NCBI GenBank assembly: GCA_964427535.1
Contig: CAYRVF010000030.1
Span: forward strand, 1 to 42,762
Origin: CAYRVF01 sp964427535
GTDB taxonomy: Bacteria; Chloroflexota; Ktedonobacteria; Ktedonobacterales; JADMIN01
Reading direction: 5' to 3'
DNA length: 42,762 nt
A program made the translations under genes and the position numbers. The number at the start of each line of letters is the position of its first letter. Position 1 is the first letter of the stretch. This document shows positions 18,263-26,225 of the stretch, one piece after another. The notes below the pieces were generated by a model. It was not told the DNA's origin. It ran no database searches and saw nothing but the letters and a program-made list of their open reading frames with translations.

Positions 18263-20053
18263 GTGGAGCAAGAACCCGATACTTTCCGCGCGACGAATGC
18301 GGCCAGCATTCCGGCGCGCGTGACCTTCAGCGATCCGCACGACCTCCTTCCGCTGCTGCGCGAGACGCCCGCGCTGGAGCCCGACCCGGCATGGCCACGC
18401 TGGTACGCCCTCAATCTGCGCGCACACACGTTGCGCGCCTCGGCCTCATTTGATCAGCTCCTCGCGCCACGCGTGCTCTATGATCGTGTGCGCCCGCATG
18501 CGTATCAGCTCCGAGTCGTCGAGCAGGTGCTCCGCGAGAAGGCGCCCGCCGCGATTCTCGCCGACGAGGTCGGTCTGGGCAAGACGATCGAAGCGGGGCT
18601 CATCTACAAGGAGCTGGCGCTGCGAGGCATCGTCACGACCGCGCTGGTGCTTGCCCCCAAGGCGCTGCTCAGCCAGTGGCAGGAGGAACTCCGCGAGCAT
18701 TTCGATGAGGACTTCGTGCTGACCGACGAGCGTCGGTTTCGCGGATTCGCGGAGGAGCCACGCATCGTCTGCTCGCTGCCGCAATTCGTGCGGTCGTTCG
18801 ACCGAATTGGCACGCGCGCCTGGGACATGCTCATCGTCGACGAGGCGCACCTACTTTCCAACCCGTCGTCCAAACGGCGGAAGAGCGTCGGCGCATTGCG
18901 CGCGCGCTGGCGGCTGCTGCTGACGGCGACGCCAGTCTCGAACAAGCTCACGGACCTCTACAGCCTGTACGATCTGGTACTGCCGGGGCGACTCGGCACA
19001 GTGCGTGAGTTCGAGGAGCGTTTCGTCGCCGATCCGGGCACGTCGCGTGTGCCGAAGCGTGAACAGGTGGGCGAGCTGCGGTCGCTAACGCGCGAGGTGA
19101 TGTGCCGCACCCGCCGCGCGGACACCGATATCGCGTTCGTCGGGCGCACTGTGGACACTCGCAGCATCGAGCCAACGCCGCTTGAGGATGCGCTTATCAC
19201 GGAGGTCACGGATTACCTGCGTGCGATGTACCGCCGAGCGCCGGTGGGCACGTCGAAGCTGAACCGGGGCGCCGTCATCCGCGAGATCATGGCGCTACAG
19301 CAGTCGTTGAGCAGCAGCCCCCGCGCCATCGGCGACTCGCTTCGCAGGCGCGCGCAGAAGCATCCGGATGAGGCAGGCGTCTTGCTCGCCCTCGCGGAAC
19401 AATGCGAGCGCGCCGGGAGCGCCAAAGAGCGTCTGCTGCTCGACGTGCTGCGCGAGATCGGCGATGAGCCAGCGCTGATCTTTACGTTGCGCCTGGAGAC
19501 CGCCGCCCGTCTGCGCGAAGCCATCACGGCAACCGGGCGCTCGGCGGAGTGCTACATCGGCGCGCTCAGTCGCGAGGAACGCGAGGACCTGGTCGAGCGA
19601 TTCAACTCGGGCGAGCTAAAGACGCTCATCGCGACCGATGCGGGAGCCGAAGGTCTCAACCTGCATCATCGGTGCCACATCGTCTTCAACTACGACCTCC
19701 ACTGGAATCCGATGCGCATCGAGCAGCGTATCGGACGTGTCCACCGTCTCGGCCAGACGCGCGACGTTGCGGTGTTCAACTTCGTGCTGCGCGACACGAT
19801 TGACGACTATGTGCTGCAACTGCTCTACCAAAAGATCAATCTCTTCACGATGACGGTAGGCGCGCTTGAATCGGTGCTGGCCGAAGTGCAGGAGGGTGAG
19901 ATTGACCTCGAAGAGCGCCTCCTCGAAATCTTGCTGCAGAGCTCCAGCCGGGAAGACGTGCGCCGCGAGGTCGAGTCGCTGGGCGACGAGCTGGCAACCG
20001 CACTCTCGCGTCAGCACGAGGCGGAGTCGTTGACGGAGGAGGTGCTCGGATGA
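18263..20053 (+). CDS. SNF2/RapA-like DNA-dependent ATPase (helicase)
   Basis: Superfamily 2 ATPase of the SNF2 type, expected to translocate on double-stranded nucleic acid and remodel protein-DNA complexes. The 596-residue product has motif I DEVGLGKTIEAGLI (101-114), motif Ia LVLAPKALLSQW, DEAH (193-196), motif III TATP (221-224), and in the second RecA lobe ATDAGAEGLNLHH and RIEQRIGRVHRLGQTR (485-500). The pattern is closest to the bacterial RapA/HepA group, but the RapA N-terminal Tudor-like domains are missing, so it is a core-only form. The GTG at 18263 is chosen because the upstream ATG at 18182 lies inside the -10 element; that ATG would add 27 residues. It overlaps the next gene by ATGA, implying coupled synthesis with the Cys-repeat protein. 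Confidence 0.88.
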   Translation: MEQEPDTFRATNAASIPARVTFSDPHDLLPLLRETPALEPDPAWPRWYALNLRAHTLRASASFDQLLAPRVLYDRVRPHAYQLRVVEQVLREKAPAAILADEVGLGKTIEAGLIYKELALRGIVTTALVLAPKALLSQWQEELREHFDEDFVLTDERRFRGFAEEPRIVCSLPQFVRSFDRIGTRAWDMLIVDEAHLLSNPSSKRRKSVGALRARWRLLLTATPVSNKLTDLYSLYDLVLPGRLGTVREFEERFVADPGTSRVPKREQVGELRSLTREVMCRTRRADTDIAFVGRTVDTRSIEPTPLEDALITEVTDYLRAMYRRAPVGTSKLNRGAVIREIMALQQSLSSSPRAIGDSLRRRAQKHPDEAGVLLALAEQCERAGSAKERLLLDVLREIGDEPALIFTLRLETAARLREAITATGRSAECYIGALSREEREDLVERFNSGELKTLIATDAGAEGLNLHHRCHIVFNYDLHWNPMRIEQRIGRVHRLGQTRDVAVFNFVLRDTIDDYVLQLLYQKINLFTMTVGALESVLAEVQEGEIDLEERLLEILLQSSSREDVRREVESLGDELATALSRQHEAESLTEEVLG

Positions 20054-21993
20054 GATGGTTCTGGCAGCGTCGCAAGGATCAACCGGCATCTGACGACCGG
20101 GATGACAGGGGGCGACCCTCGCCTGTGGCGACGGCTCCCGTGCGCCGGGCACGGTCGTCTACCGGCGCGCTCGCAGCAGGGGCGCCGCATCTCTCTGGCT
20201 CGGAGAACGGGCTGTTGCGCTTTGCGACCGAGTATCTCGCCGCGACGGGTGCGCGGGTGCGCGTAGAAGATGACATGCTGCTCGAAGCGCGTCTGCCTTC
20301 GGGCGATGCTGTCCGCTATACCACGTCGGTCGCGCGGGCACGGGCAGATGACTCGCTCGACCTGCTCGTGGAGGGCGGTGGTGCCTTCACCTCGCTATTG
20401 GATGACTGTGCTGAGAGGGGACGTCTCAGTGCGCTCGGACTCGCGACGCTGCACGACGCGCAAACGCTCGCGGCGTCCGCATGGCGTGCGCCTGCCTCTG
20501 GATGCGGGCGTTGTGTCGGCGTGGGCGACGAGTCAGTGACGGCCGGGCGACCGTCGTGCGCCGTGTGCCCGTTGCACGAGAGCCGTCCGGTATTGCGTTG
20601 GGCGTCTCTTCCGGGTGCCGTGTCGTTCCGGGAAGCCGAGGATGCGCTTGGCGTCGAGGCGACGTTTACGGTGGTCGCACGCGACCGCAGGGGACGGACG
20701 GACGAGGTCGTGCGCGTCGCGTGTGATTTGAAAACCGGCGCCCGCATGCCACTGCTGAGTGACGACGTGCTCGCGAGCGCGCAGGCGCTAAGCGTCGGCT
20801 CCGATCTGCACGAGCCTGCCGGGGAGAGTGTGCGTGCGCTGCAACGCCAAATGGAACCCGCCCTGGTAGGCGAGTCGGTGTTTCTTCGCGTGCGGACCGC
20901 GGACGAATATCAGCGCCGCGTGGAGGACATGGTCGCGACGTACGAGCGGCTGCGTCGCGAATCATCCGACGGTGGCCTCGACGTCGACGCGATGCTCACG
21001 CGCGAGCTCGATGCCTTGCGTGAGGCGTTCTCAATCGACGTCGACGCCCGACTGGACCGGGTCTGCCTCGTGGCGTCTCCCACTGTGTGGGTGGCCTATC
21101 AGACAGTACATGGCGAACTGGTGGCACGCGCCGATCTGGGGCGTGGCACTGTGGAGCTGCCGCCGTGCGTGCAGTGCGGCGAGCGGGTTTCCGCCGGCGC
21201 CGTGTGTGACGCCGGGCACATAGTCTGCGCGGCGTGCGTGCGTAGCTGTGGCACCTGCGAACGATGGGAGTGTCCGGTGTGCGCGCCGAAGACCGCGCTG
21301 TCCGCCTGTGCGACGTGCGGCACGGCGTTGTGCGCGGCCTGCGCGGAGGCCTGCGCGACCTGTGGCAAAGTCGAATGTCGTGACCACCTGTGGACCTGCG
21401 CGGGTGGCGACGTAAAGCTCTGCATTGTCTGTCTGGAGGTCTGCGTGCAGTGCGGTGAAGCGGTCTGCGCCGACCACGTGACGCGCTGTAGCGTGTGTGA
21501 GGATGTCCTGTGTCCGGAGCACAGCGTCGCCTGTTCGGCATGCTCTACGCCCCTCTGCGAGCGACATGCGGGGCGCTGCGTGACGTGTTCCGCGCCGCTG
21601 TGTGGCGAGCACGATAGCTCGTGTGAAGCATGCGGCTCCGCAATCTGCGAGACGGATACGTTCGCCTGCCTGGGCTGCGGACGGAGCCTCTGCGCGTGCT
21701 CGCCCGCCGCTCCGTGTGAGTCGTGCGCGATGGAGTACTGCTCCCACTGTCGCGGCGCGAGTAACACATGTCCCGCATGCCGGTCACTCGCGGCACCAAC
21801 CGCCGGGCAGCTCGGTGTATTGGCGCTCGCGGCAGCACAAGAACCGGTGCTCGGAGCGAAGAAGAAGTGGCAGGCGGGCAGCAACGCGCGCGCTGTTGTC
21901 TTCGTTCAGCGCGGACTCGGGCGCCAGACGATCTACGTGCTCTCGACAGGTGGCGCGGTGTTACATGTCAATCGCAAGGGATGGGGCAGATAG
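20050..21993 (+). CDS. Cysteine-repeat multi-zinc-finger protein, function unknown
   Basis: A 647-residue protein I cannot place in a named family. Residues 1-50 are basic and disordered. Residues 50-370 form a soluble part with an isolated CxxC...CxxC pair (152, 155, 170, 173), a possible zinc ribbon. Residues 373-577 hold 44 cysteines in a tandem repeat of about 15 residues, C-x2-C-x4-C-x2-H-x3/4, clearest in CVQCGEAVCADH, CSVCEDVLCPEH, CSACSTPLCERH and CVTCSAPLCGEH. The pattern suggests a rod of small zinc-binding units. The C-terminal 70 residues are basic with beta-strand character (KKKWQAGSNARAVVFV, RQTIYVLSTGGAVLHV). The start overlaps the helicase stop by 4 bases and the next gene begins 3 bases after its end, so it is the middle of a coupled cassette. 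Binding of DNA, RNA or the helicase is inferred from context only. Confidence 0.8.
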   Translation: MRWFWQRRKDQPASDDRDDRGRPSPVATAPVRRARSSTGALAAGAPHLSGSENGLLRFATEYLAATGARVRVEDDMLLEARLPSGDAVRYTTSVARARADDSLDLLVEGGGAFTSLLDDCAERGRLSALGLATLHDAQTLAASAWRAPASGCGRCVGVGDESVTAGRPSCAVCPLHESRPVLRWASLPGAVSFREAEDALGVEATFTVVARDRRGRTDEVVRVACDLKTGARMPLLSDDVLASAQALSVGSDLHEPAGESVRALQRQMEPALVGESVFLRVRTADEYQRRVEDMVATYERLRRESSDGGLDVDAMLTRELDALREAFSIDVDARLDRVCLVASPTVWVAYQTVHGELVARADLGRGTVELPPCVQCGERVSAGAVCDAGHIVCAACVRSCGTCERWECPVCAPKTALSACATCGTALCAACAEACATCGKVECRDHLWTCAGGDVKLCIVCLEVCVQCGEAVCADHVTRCSVCEDVLCPEHSVACSACSTPLCERHAGRCVTCSAPLCGEHDSSCEACGSAICETDTFACLGCGRSLCACSPAAPCESCAMEYCSHCRGASNTCPACRSLAAPTAGQLGVLALAAAQEPVLGAKKKWQAGSNARAVVFVQRGLGRQTIYVLSTGGAVLHVNRKGWGR

Positions 21994-21996
21994 CGC

Positions 21997-23292
21997 ATGC
22001 GTAGCAAGAATGGACGGTCACCCCTACGCCAGGACCTCGCTGCGCTCTATGCTGAGGCAGCGCTCCGCGGAGAGGACGTTGCACCAGCAGACGACGAGCT
22101 ACGCAAGGTGCTCGAACGCGCCGCTGGTACCAAGCTGACACCGGTGAAGCGCGCACTGCTGTTGCGTTCCACGCTCGCTGGATATGACATCGCCGGTGCT
22201 GGGCAGCGCATGACGCCGGAGGAGGTGCGGCTGGCGCGCCGGGAACGGAGCGACACCACAGACGCACAGACCGAATCCGCCGGGCTTGCCGTGGAACATC
22301 TCGACGCGCTCACGTCGGAAACGTGGCGGCGTCTGCTGCTCTGGCTGCTCGAACAGCAAGGGTATAGCATCGAACACGAGACCGCGAGGGGGAGTGTTCT
22401 AGCGTTTTCTTGTAGCCAGGGCGACGCCCGCGTGGTCGTACACGCAATTCGCCCCATCGCTGGATGGGTGACGACTGAGGATAGTGTCCGCCAGGTAGCG
22501 GAGGCTGCGGCTGCCGAGCGCACAGCCCATGCGATACTCGTGTCGCTCGCACCCGCCACCGTCGGAGCGAGTATCACCGCACGCAGGGCAGGCGTCCGGT
22601 TGATCGACCGGGCGGCGTTGCGCGACCTGCTGGCGACGTTCGAGACCGCCGCCGAGCGCGAGGCCGCGAGCATACGACAGGAGCAAGACACGCGCGCCGA
22701 GGCCGCGGCGACGGCACGTAGGGCGCTCGTGGCGGCGGTCGAGCGGACGCGAACGACGCTTCAAGGGGCGAAGGAGCCGAAGCGCGCCACCGGGCGCGAA
22801 GTCGCGAAGGCAGCCACGCAGCTTGCGGAGATCGGGCGTACGCTGCGGATGGCCTACATTGCCTGGGATACGCTGCTGAGCGAGTGGGCGTCGTCCTTCG
22901 GTGAACGGGCAACTCGGCAAGGTGCGCTTTCGATTACCGCGAGCGCCGAGGAGTTTGCGGCGATTGCCGAGCGCGGCGAGCACTTGGGCGATGTCCTCGC
23001 CGAGTCAGCAACCCGGCTCACGGGGCTGCCGACTGCCCGCGAGCTGGGCTACGGGCCATGGCGACAGGCGGTGCTCGAAGAGCTGGTCTTCCGGGCCGAA
23101 GCGTATAGTGCGCGAATGCATGTCGTCGATCCGACGGCATGGAGCGATTTCTCGCGCGCGTTCGACGAGCGCGCCATGGCTGAATCCTCGCGCATGCTGC
23201 TCGACGCCGAGCACGCGGCTGCCAGGGCAGCGAAAGCATCTGGTGACTACGCGCGACGTGCCGGAACGCCAGGCACAGCCGCGGGGGTGTGA
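21997..23292 (+). CDS. Degenerate Mrr-like domain protein with coiled coil
   Basis: A 431-residue protein, third in the helicase cassette. Residues 1-100 are helical and charged. Residues about 103-215 read like an Mrr-type restriction-endonuclease fold: an opening helix LTSETWRRLLLWLLEQQGYS, central strands, then AHAILVSLAPATVG and GVRLIDRAALRDLL, which match the late strands and the LID motif of that family. The catalytic D...(E/Q)xK residues are not there: the strand that should hold QxK reads VVVHAIRP. So it is probably a non-cleaving relative. Residues 216-285 predict a coiled coil (AAEREAASIRQEQDTRAEAA). The rest is helical. The ATG lies 3 bases after the previous stop. A role as a DNA-binding or assembly partner of the helicase is inference. 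Confidence 0.72.
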   Translation: MRSKNGRSPLRQDLAALYAEAALRGEDVAPADDELRKVLERAAGTKLTPVKRALLLRSTLAGYDIAGAGQRMTPEEVRLARRERSDTTDAQTESAGLAVEHLDALTSETWRRLLLWLLEQQGYSIEHETARGSVLAFSCSQGDARVVVHAIRPIAGWVTTEDSVRQVAEAAAAERTAHAILVSLAPATVGASITARRAGVRLIDRAALRDLLATFETAAEREAASIRQEQDTRAEAAATARRALVAAVERTRTTLQGAKEPKRATGREVAKAATQLAEIGRTLRMAYIAWDTLLSEWASSFGERATRQGALSITASAEEFAAIAERGEHLGDVLAESATRLTGLPTARELGYGPWRQAVLEELVFRAEAYSARMHVVDPTAWSDFSRAFDERAMAESSRMLLDAEHAAARAAKASGDYARRAGTPGTAAGV

Positions 23293-23344
23293 GTCGAGGA
23301 GGCTTGCGCGCGATGGCCTCGTGTGTGTATCCTTGAGGTACATA

Positions 23345-23625
23345 CAGGCGGAGAACGAGGACAGTACCGCGCGTGACGTTTCGAAGAGAGCCAGCGGTTG
23401 GTGCGAGCTGGTAGCGTCCAGTGGGAAGCTCCCTCGGAAGCTGCGATGGTGAAGACGTGTTTCGACGCGCACTAGCCGTCGCCGGGAACTCCCGTTAGCG
23501 AGTGTGGGTGCCGTGGCACCCGATGAGACCGCAGCTCGTGAGGGCGCGGGAAAACAAGGTGGGACCGCGAAACGACGCATCAGCGCGCCTTTCGCCCTTC
23601 GTGGGCGGAGGGCGCATCGTGTTTT
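23345..23625 (+). ncRNA. T-box riboswitch leader of leuS
   Basis: tRNA-sensing leader that lets leuS be read through when uncharged tRNA-Leu accumulates. Hallmarks in order: an AGTA motif (23363-23366) for the specifier-loop side of stem I, the AGAGAG (23385-23390) and GGTTGGTGCGA distal elements inside a stem CCAGC/GCTGG, and GAAGCTCCC on the 3' side of stem I, where CTC (23429-23431) is a leucine codon in the specifier position. The T-box AAGGTGGGACCGCG lies at 23556-23569. Its AAGG and GCG pair with CGCCCTT (23593-23599) to form the antiterminator, leaving the UGGGACC bulge. The discriminator-pairing base is G rather than the U expected for A73 of tRNA-Leu. It is followed by a terminator and leuS. 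The 5' end is approximate. Confidence 0.87.
23585..23625 (+). terminator. T-box intrinsic terminator before leuS
   Basis: A 13-bp stem with two G-U pairs (23585-23597 with 23603-23615), a TTCGT loop and a TTTT run at 23622-23625. The left arm contains the CGCCC that the T-box antiterminator needs, so the two structures exclude each other, as expected for a transcriptional T-box switch. Confidence 0.82.
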
Positions 23626-23712
23626 CCGGAGGCGGATGCGCATAGTGAGATAGAGTACGACCAGAATGGCCAGGAGTGCGAGACACGTCGCTGGACGCGC
23701 GAGGAGACCACT

Positions 23713-26181
23713 ATGAGTGTCGACAAGGCGAGACGGCAGCGGCAAGCACGGCGGCCGCGCTATGATTTCGCGGCAATAGAGGCCAAGTGGCGGGAGCAAT
23801 GGGAGGCAGAAGGGCTGTATCGCACGGATCTGTGGAACGCGCGACGGCCCTACTACAACCTGATGATGTTTCCATATCCCTCGGCTGAGGGTCTACATGT
23901 CGGCAACATGTACGCCTACACGGGTGGAGATGTGCATGGCCGGTGGACGGCCGCGCGCGGCTTCGATGTGTTCGAGCCCATCGGCTACGACGCGTTCGGC
24001 ATTCACAGCGAGAACTTCGCCATCAAGCAGGGCCTGCATCCGGCCCGGTTGACCGCGAGCAATATCGCGCATTTTCGTGAGCAACTGAAGCAGATCGGCA
24101 ACCGGTTTGACTGGTCACACGAGATTAGCAGCGCTGACCCTCGCTATTACCGCTGGACACAGTGGATCTTCGTCAAGCTCTTCAAAGCTGGACTGGCCGA
24201 ACGCACCAAGGGGGCCGTGAACTGGTGCCCGTTTGATAAGACGGTACTGGCGGACGAGCAGGTGATTGACGGGCGTTGTGAGCGCTGTGGCACGCTCGTG
24301 GAGCGACGCGAGCTGGACCATTGGGCGCTGAAGATTACGAATTACGCCGACCGCCTTCTGCGAAACCTGGAGACGCTCGACTGGCCCGCGCAGATCAAGG
24401 CGGCGCAGCGCAACTGGATCGGCCGCTCGGAAGGCGTGACCTTCGCGCTTCCAGTGCTGGGCCATCCCAGCGTCTCAATTGAGGTCTTCACGACCCATGC
24501 CGAGACGATCTTCGGCGTCACGTTCGTCGCGCTCGCCGCCGATCATCCACTCGTGCAACAGGTGACGAATCCCGAGCGACGGTCGGCTGTCGAGGCGTTT
24601 GTGAACGCGTTCGGGACATCGAAGGATGGGCAGCAGGCAGACACGCCTGGGAGTCCGTCTGGGGTCTTCACCGGCGCGTTCGCGCGGCATCCATTGACGG
24701 GTGAAGCGTTGCCCATCTGGCTGGCCGACTACGTGCTGGCGGGTTATGGCACCGGCGCGATCATGGGCGTGCCCGCGCACGACAGCCGCGACTTCGCGTT
24801 CGCGTCCGCGGTTGGCCTGCCGATTCGTTACGTCGTTCTGCCCGAGGGTGGAGCGTCTGAGAGGGGGGTGTCCCCAGACGGTGCCTTTACGGGTGATGGC
24901 GTCGTCGTGAATTCGGATGAGCTGAACGGCCTGCCCAGCGGCGAGGCGCGCGGAGTCGTTCTGCGGATGATTGAGGAAGCCGGGATTGGCCACCTCACGG
25001 TCACGTACCACCTGCGCGACTGGATGATCAGCCGCCAGCGCTACTGGGGCACGCCGATACCCATTATCTATTGCCCGGAACATGGCGCGGTGCCAGTGCC
25101 TGAGGATGAGCTGCCCGTGCTGCTGCCGGACGTGGAGGACTACCGCCCTACGGGGACGGGGAGCAGTCCGCTGGCGGCGATCCCGAGTTTTGTCAACACG
25201 ACCTGCCCGATCTGTGGCGCCCCCGCGAAGCGCGAAACCGACGTCGCCGACAACTTTCTCGATTCCGCATGGTATTACCTGCGTTATCCGTCGAGTGATG
25301 ACGCCGCGGAGCCGTGGCACCCGGAACTGACGCGCAAATGGCTGCCGGTGGCGATGTACGTCGGCGGCGCCGAGCACGCGGTGCTGCATCTCATGTACGC
25401 GCGGTTCATCGCGAATGCGATGCACGACCTCGGCTTCCTGCCATTCGAGGAGCCCTTCCCGCACTTCCGGGCACACGGCATTCTGACGACGAATGGCGAG
25501 AAGATCAGCAAGTCGAAGGGCAACGTCATCAATCCCGATGCCTACATCGAGCGCTACGGCGCTGACGCGCTGCGCACGTACCTCATGTTCACCGGACCGT
25601 ATGAGCTTGGCGGCGACTTCACTGACGTGGGGATGGGCGGTGTAGTGCGCTTCCTGGACCGTGTCTGGGCGTTCATCACAGAGCATCCCACGGCGGCGAA
25701 GCAGCGCACAGCGGATGCCGCCGCGAGGGCCGCACGCTCGGCTACCGTCGAGCAGGTGACGAGCTCGATGGCCGCGTTCAAGTACAACACCGCCATCGCC
25801 GCTTTGATGGCCTACCTCAACGACCTGGAGGCCCGCGCGGACGGAACTCGCGAGGACCAGGAGACGCTCTTGGTATTGCTCGCGCCGCTCGCGCCGTATA
25901 TCACAGAGGAACTATGGAACCGCCTGGGCCATACGCGCTCCATCCATCTGCAGCCGTGGCCCGCAATCGACGAGGAGGCCCTCCGCACACAGCCGGTCAC
26001 GCTGATCGCGCAGGTCGACGGGCGCCTGAGAGACCGGCTCGAAGTTCCGCGCGGTCTCCCAGAGGATGAGGCGCGGGCGCGGGCGCTCGCATCCGAGCGG
26101 GTACGTAGCGCGATTGGGAGCCGCGCGGTGCGGCGGGTGGTGGTCGTGCCTAACCGGCTCGTCAACGTCGTGACGGAATAA
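23713..26181 (+). CDS. leuS: Leucyl-tRNA synthetase
   Basis: Class I synthetase that attaches leucine to tRNA-Leu. The 822-residue product has the HIGH-box region PYPSAEGLHVGN (HVGN at 62-65, with N where many enzymes have H), a zinc-binding insertion (CPFDKTVLADEQ...CERCG), the CP1 editing domain with TTHAETIFGV and GVPAHDSRDF, a second zinc-knuckle-like CPICG, the catalytic KISKS at 597-601, and the anticodon-binding and C-terminal domains ending VVVVPNRLVNVV. The ATG follows GAGGAG at 6-base spacing. Expression is controlled by the upstream T-box. In the editing domain the usual TTRPDT-type motif reads TTHAET. Confidence 0.97.
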   Translation: MSVDKARRQRQARRPRYDFAAIEAKWREQWEAEGLYRTDLWNARRPYYNLMMFPYPSAEGLHVGNMYAYTGGDVHGRWTAARGFDVFEPIGYDAFGIHSENFAIKQGLHPARLTASNIAHFREQLKQIGNRFDWSHEISSADPRYYRWTQWIFVKLFKAGLAERTKGAVNWCPFDKTVLADEQVIDGRCERCGTLVERRELDHWALKITNYADRLLRNLETLDWPAQIKAAQRNWIGRSEGVTFALPVLGHPSVSIEVFTTHAETIFGVTFVALAADHPLVQQVTNPERRSAVEAFVNAFGTSKDGQQADTPGSPSGVFTGAFARHPLTGEALPIWLADYVLAGYGTGAIMGVPAHDSRDFAFASAVGLPIRYVVLPEGGASERGVSPDGAFTGDGVVVNSDELNGLPSGEARGVVLRMIEEAGIGHLTVTYHLRDWMISRQRYWGTPIPIIYCPEHGAVPVPEDELPVLLPDVEDYRPTGTGSSPLAAIPSFVNTTCPICGAPAKRETDVADNFLDSAWYYLRYPSSDDAAEPWHPELTRKWLPVAMYVGGAEHAVLHLMYARFIANAMHDLGFLPFEEPFPHFRAHGILTTNGEKISKSKGNVINPDAYIERYGADALRTYLMFTGPYELGGDFTDVGMGGVVRFLDRVWAFITEHPTAAKQRTADAAARAARSATVEQVTSSMAAFKYNTAIAALMAYLNDLEARADGTREDQETLLVLLAPLAPYITEELWNRLGHTRSIHLQPWPAIDEEALRTQPVTLIAQVDGRLRDRLEVPRGLPEDEARARALASERVRSAIGSRAVRRVVVVPNRLVNVVTE

Positions 26182-26225
26182 CGGGCACGTGCGACGGTGC
26201 AGTCGCGGCGATGGGTGCGGTGGCG

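Noticed and set aside
24475..25686. 403-residue minus-strand frame opposite leuS
   Set aside because: Antisense shadow of leuS; no domain features.
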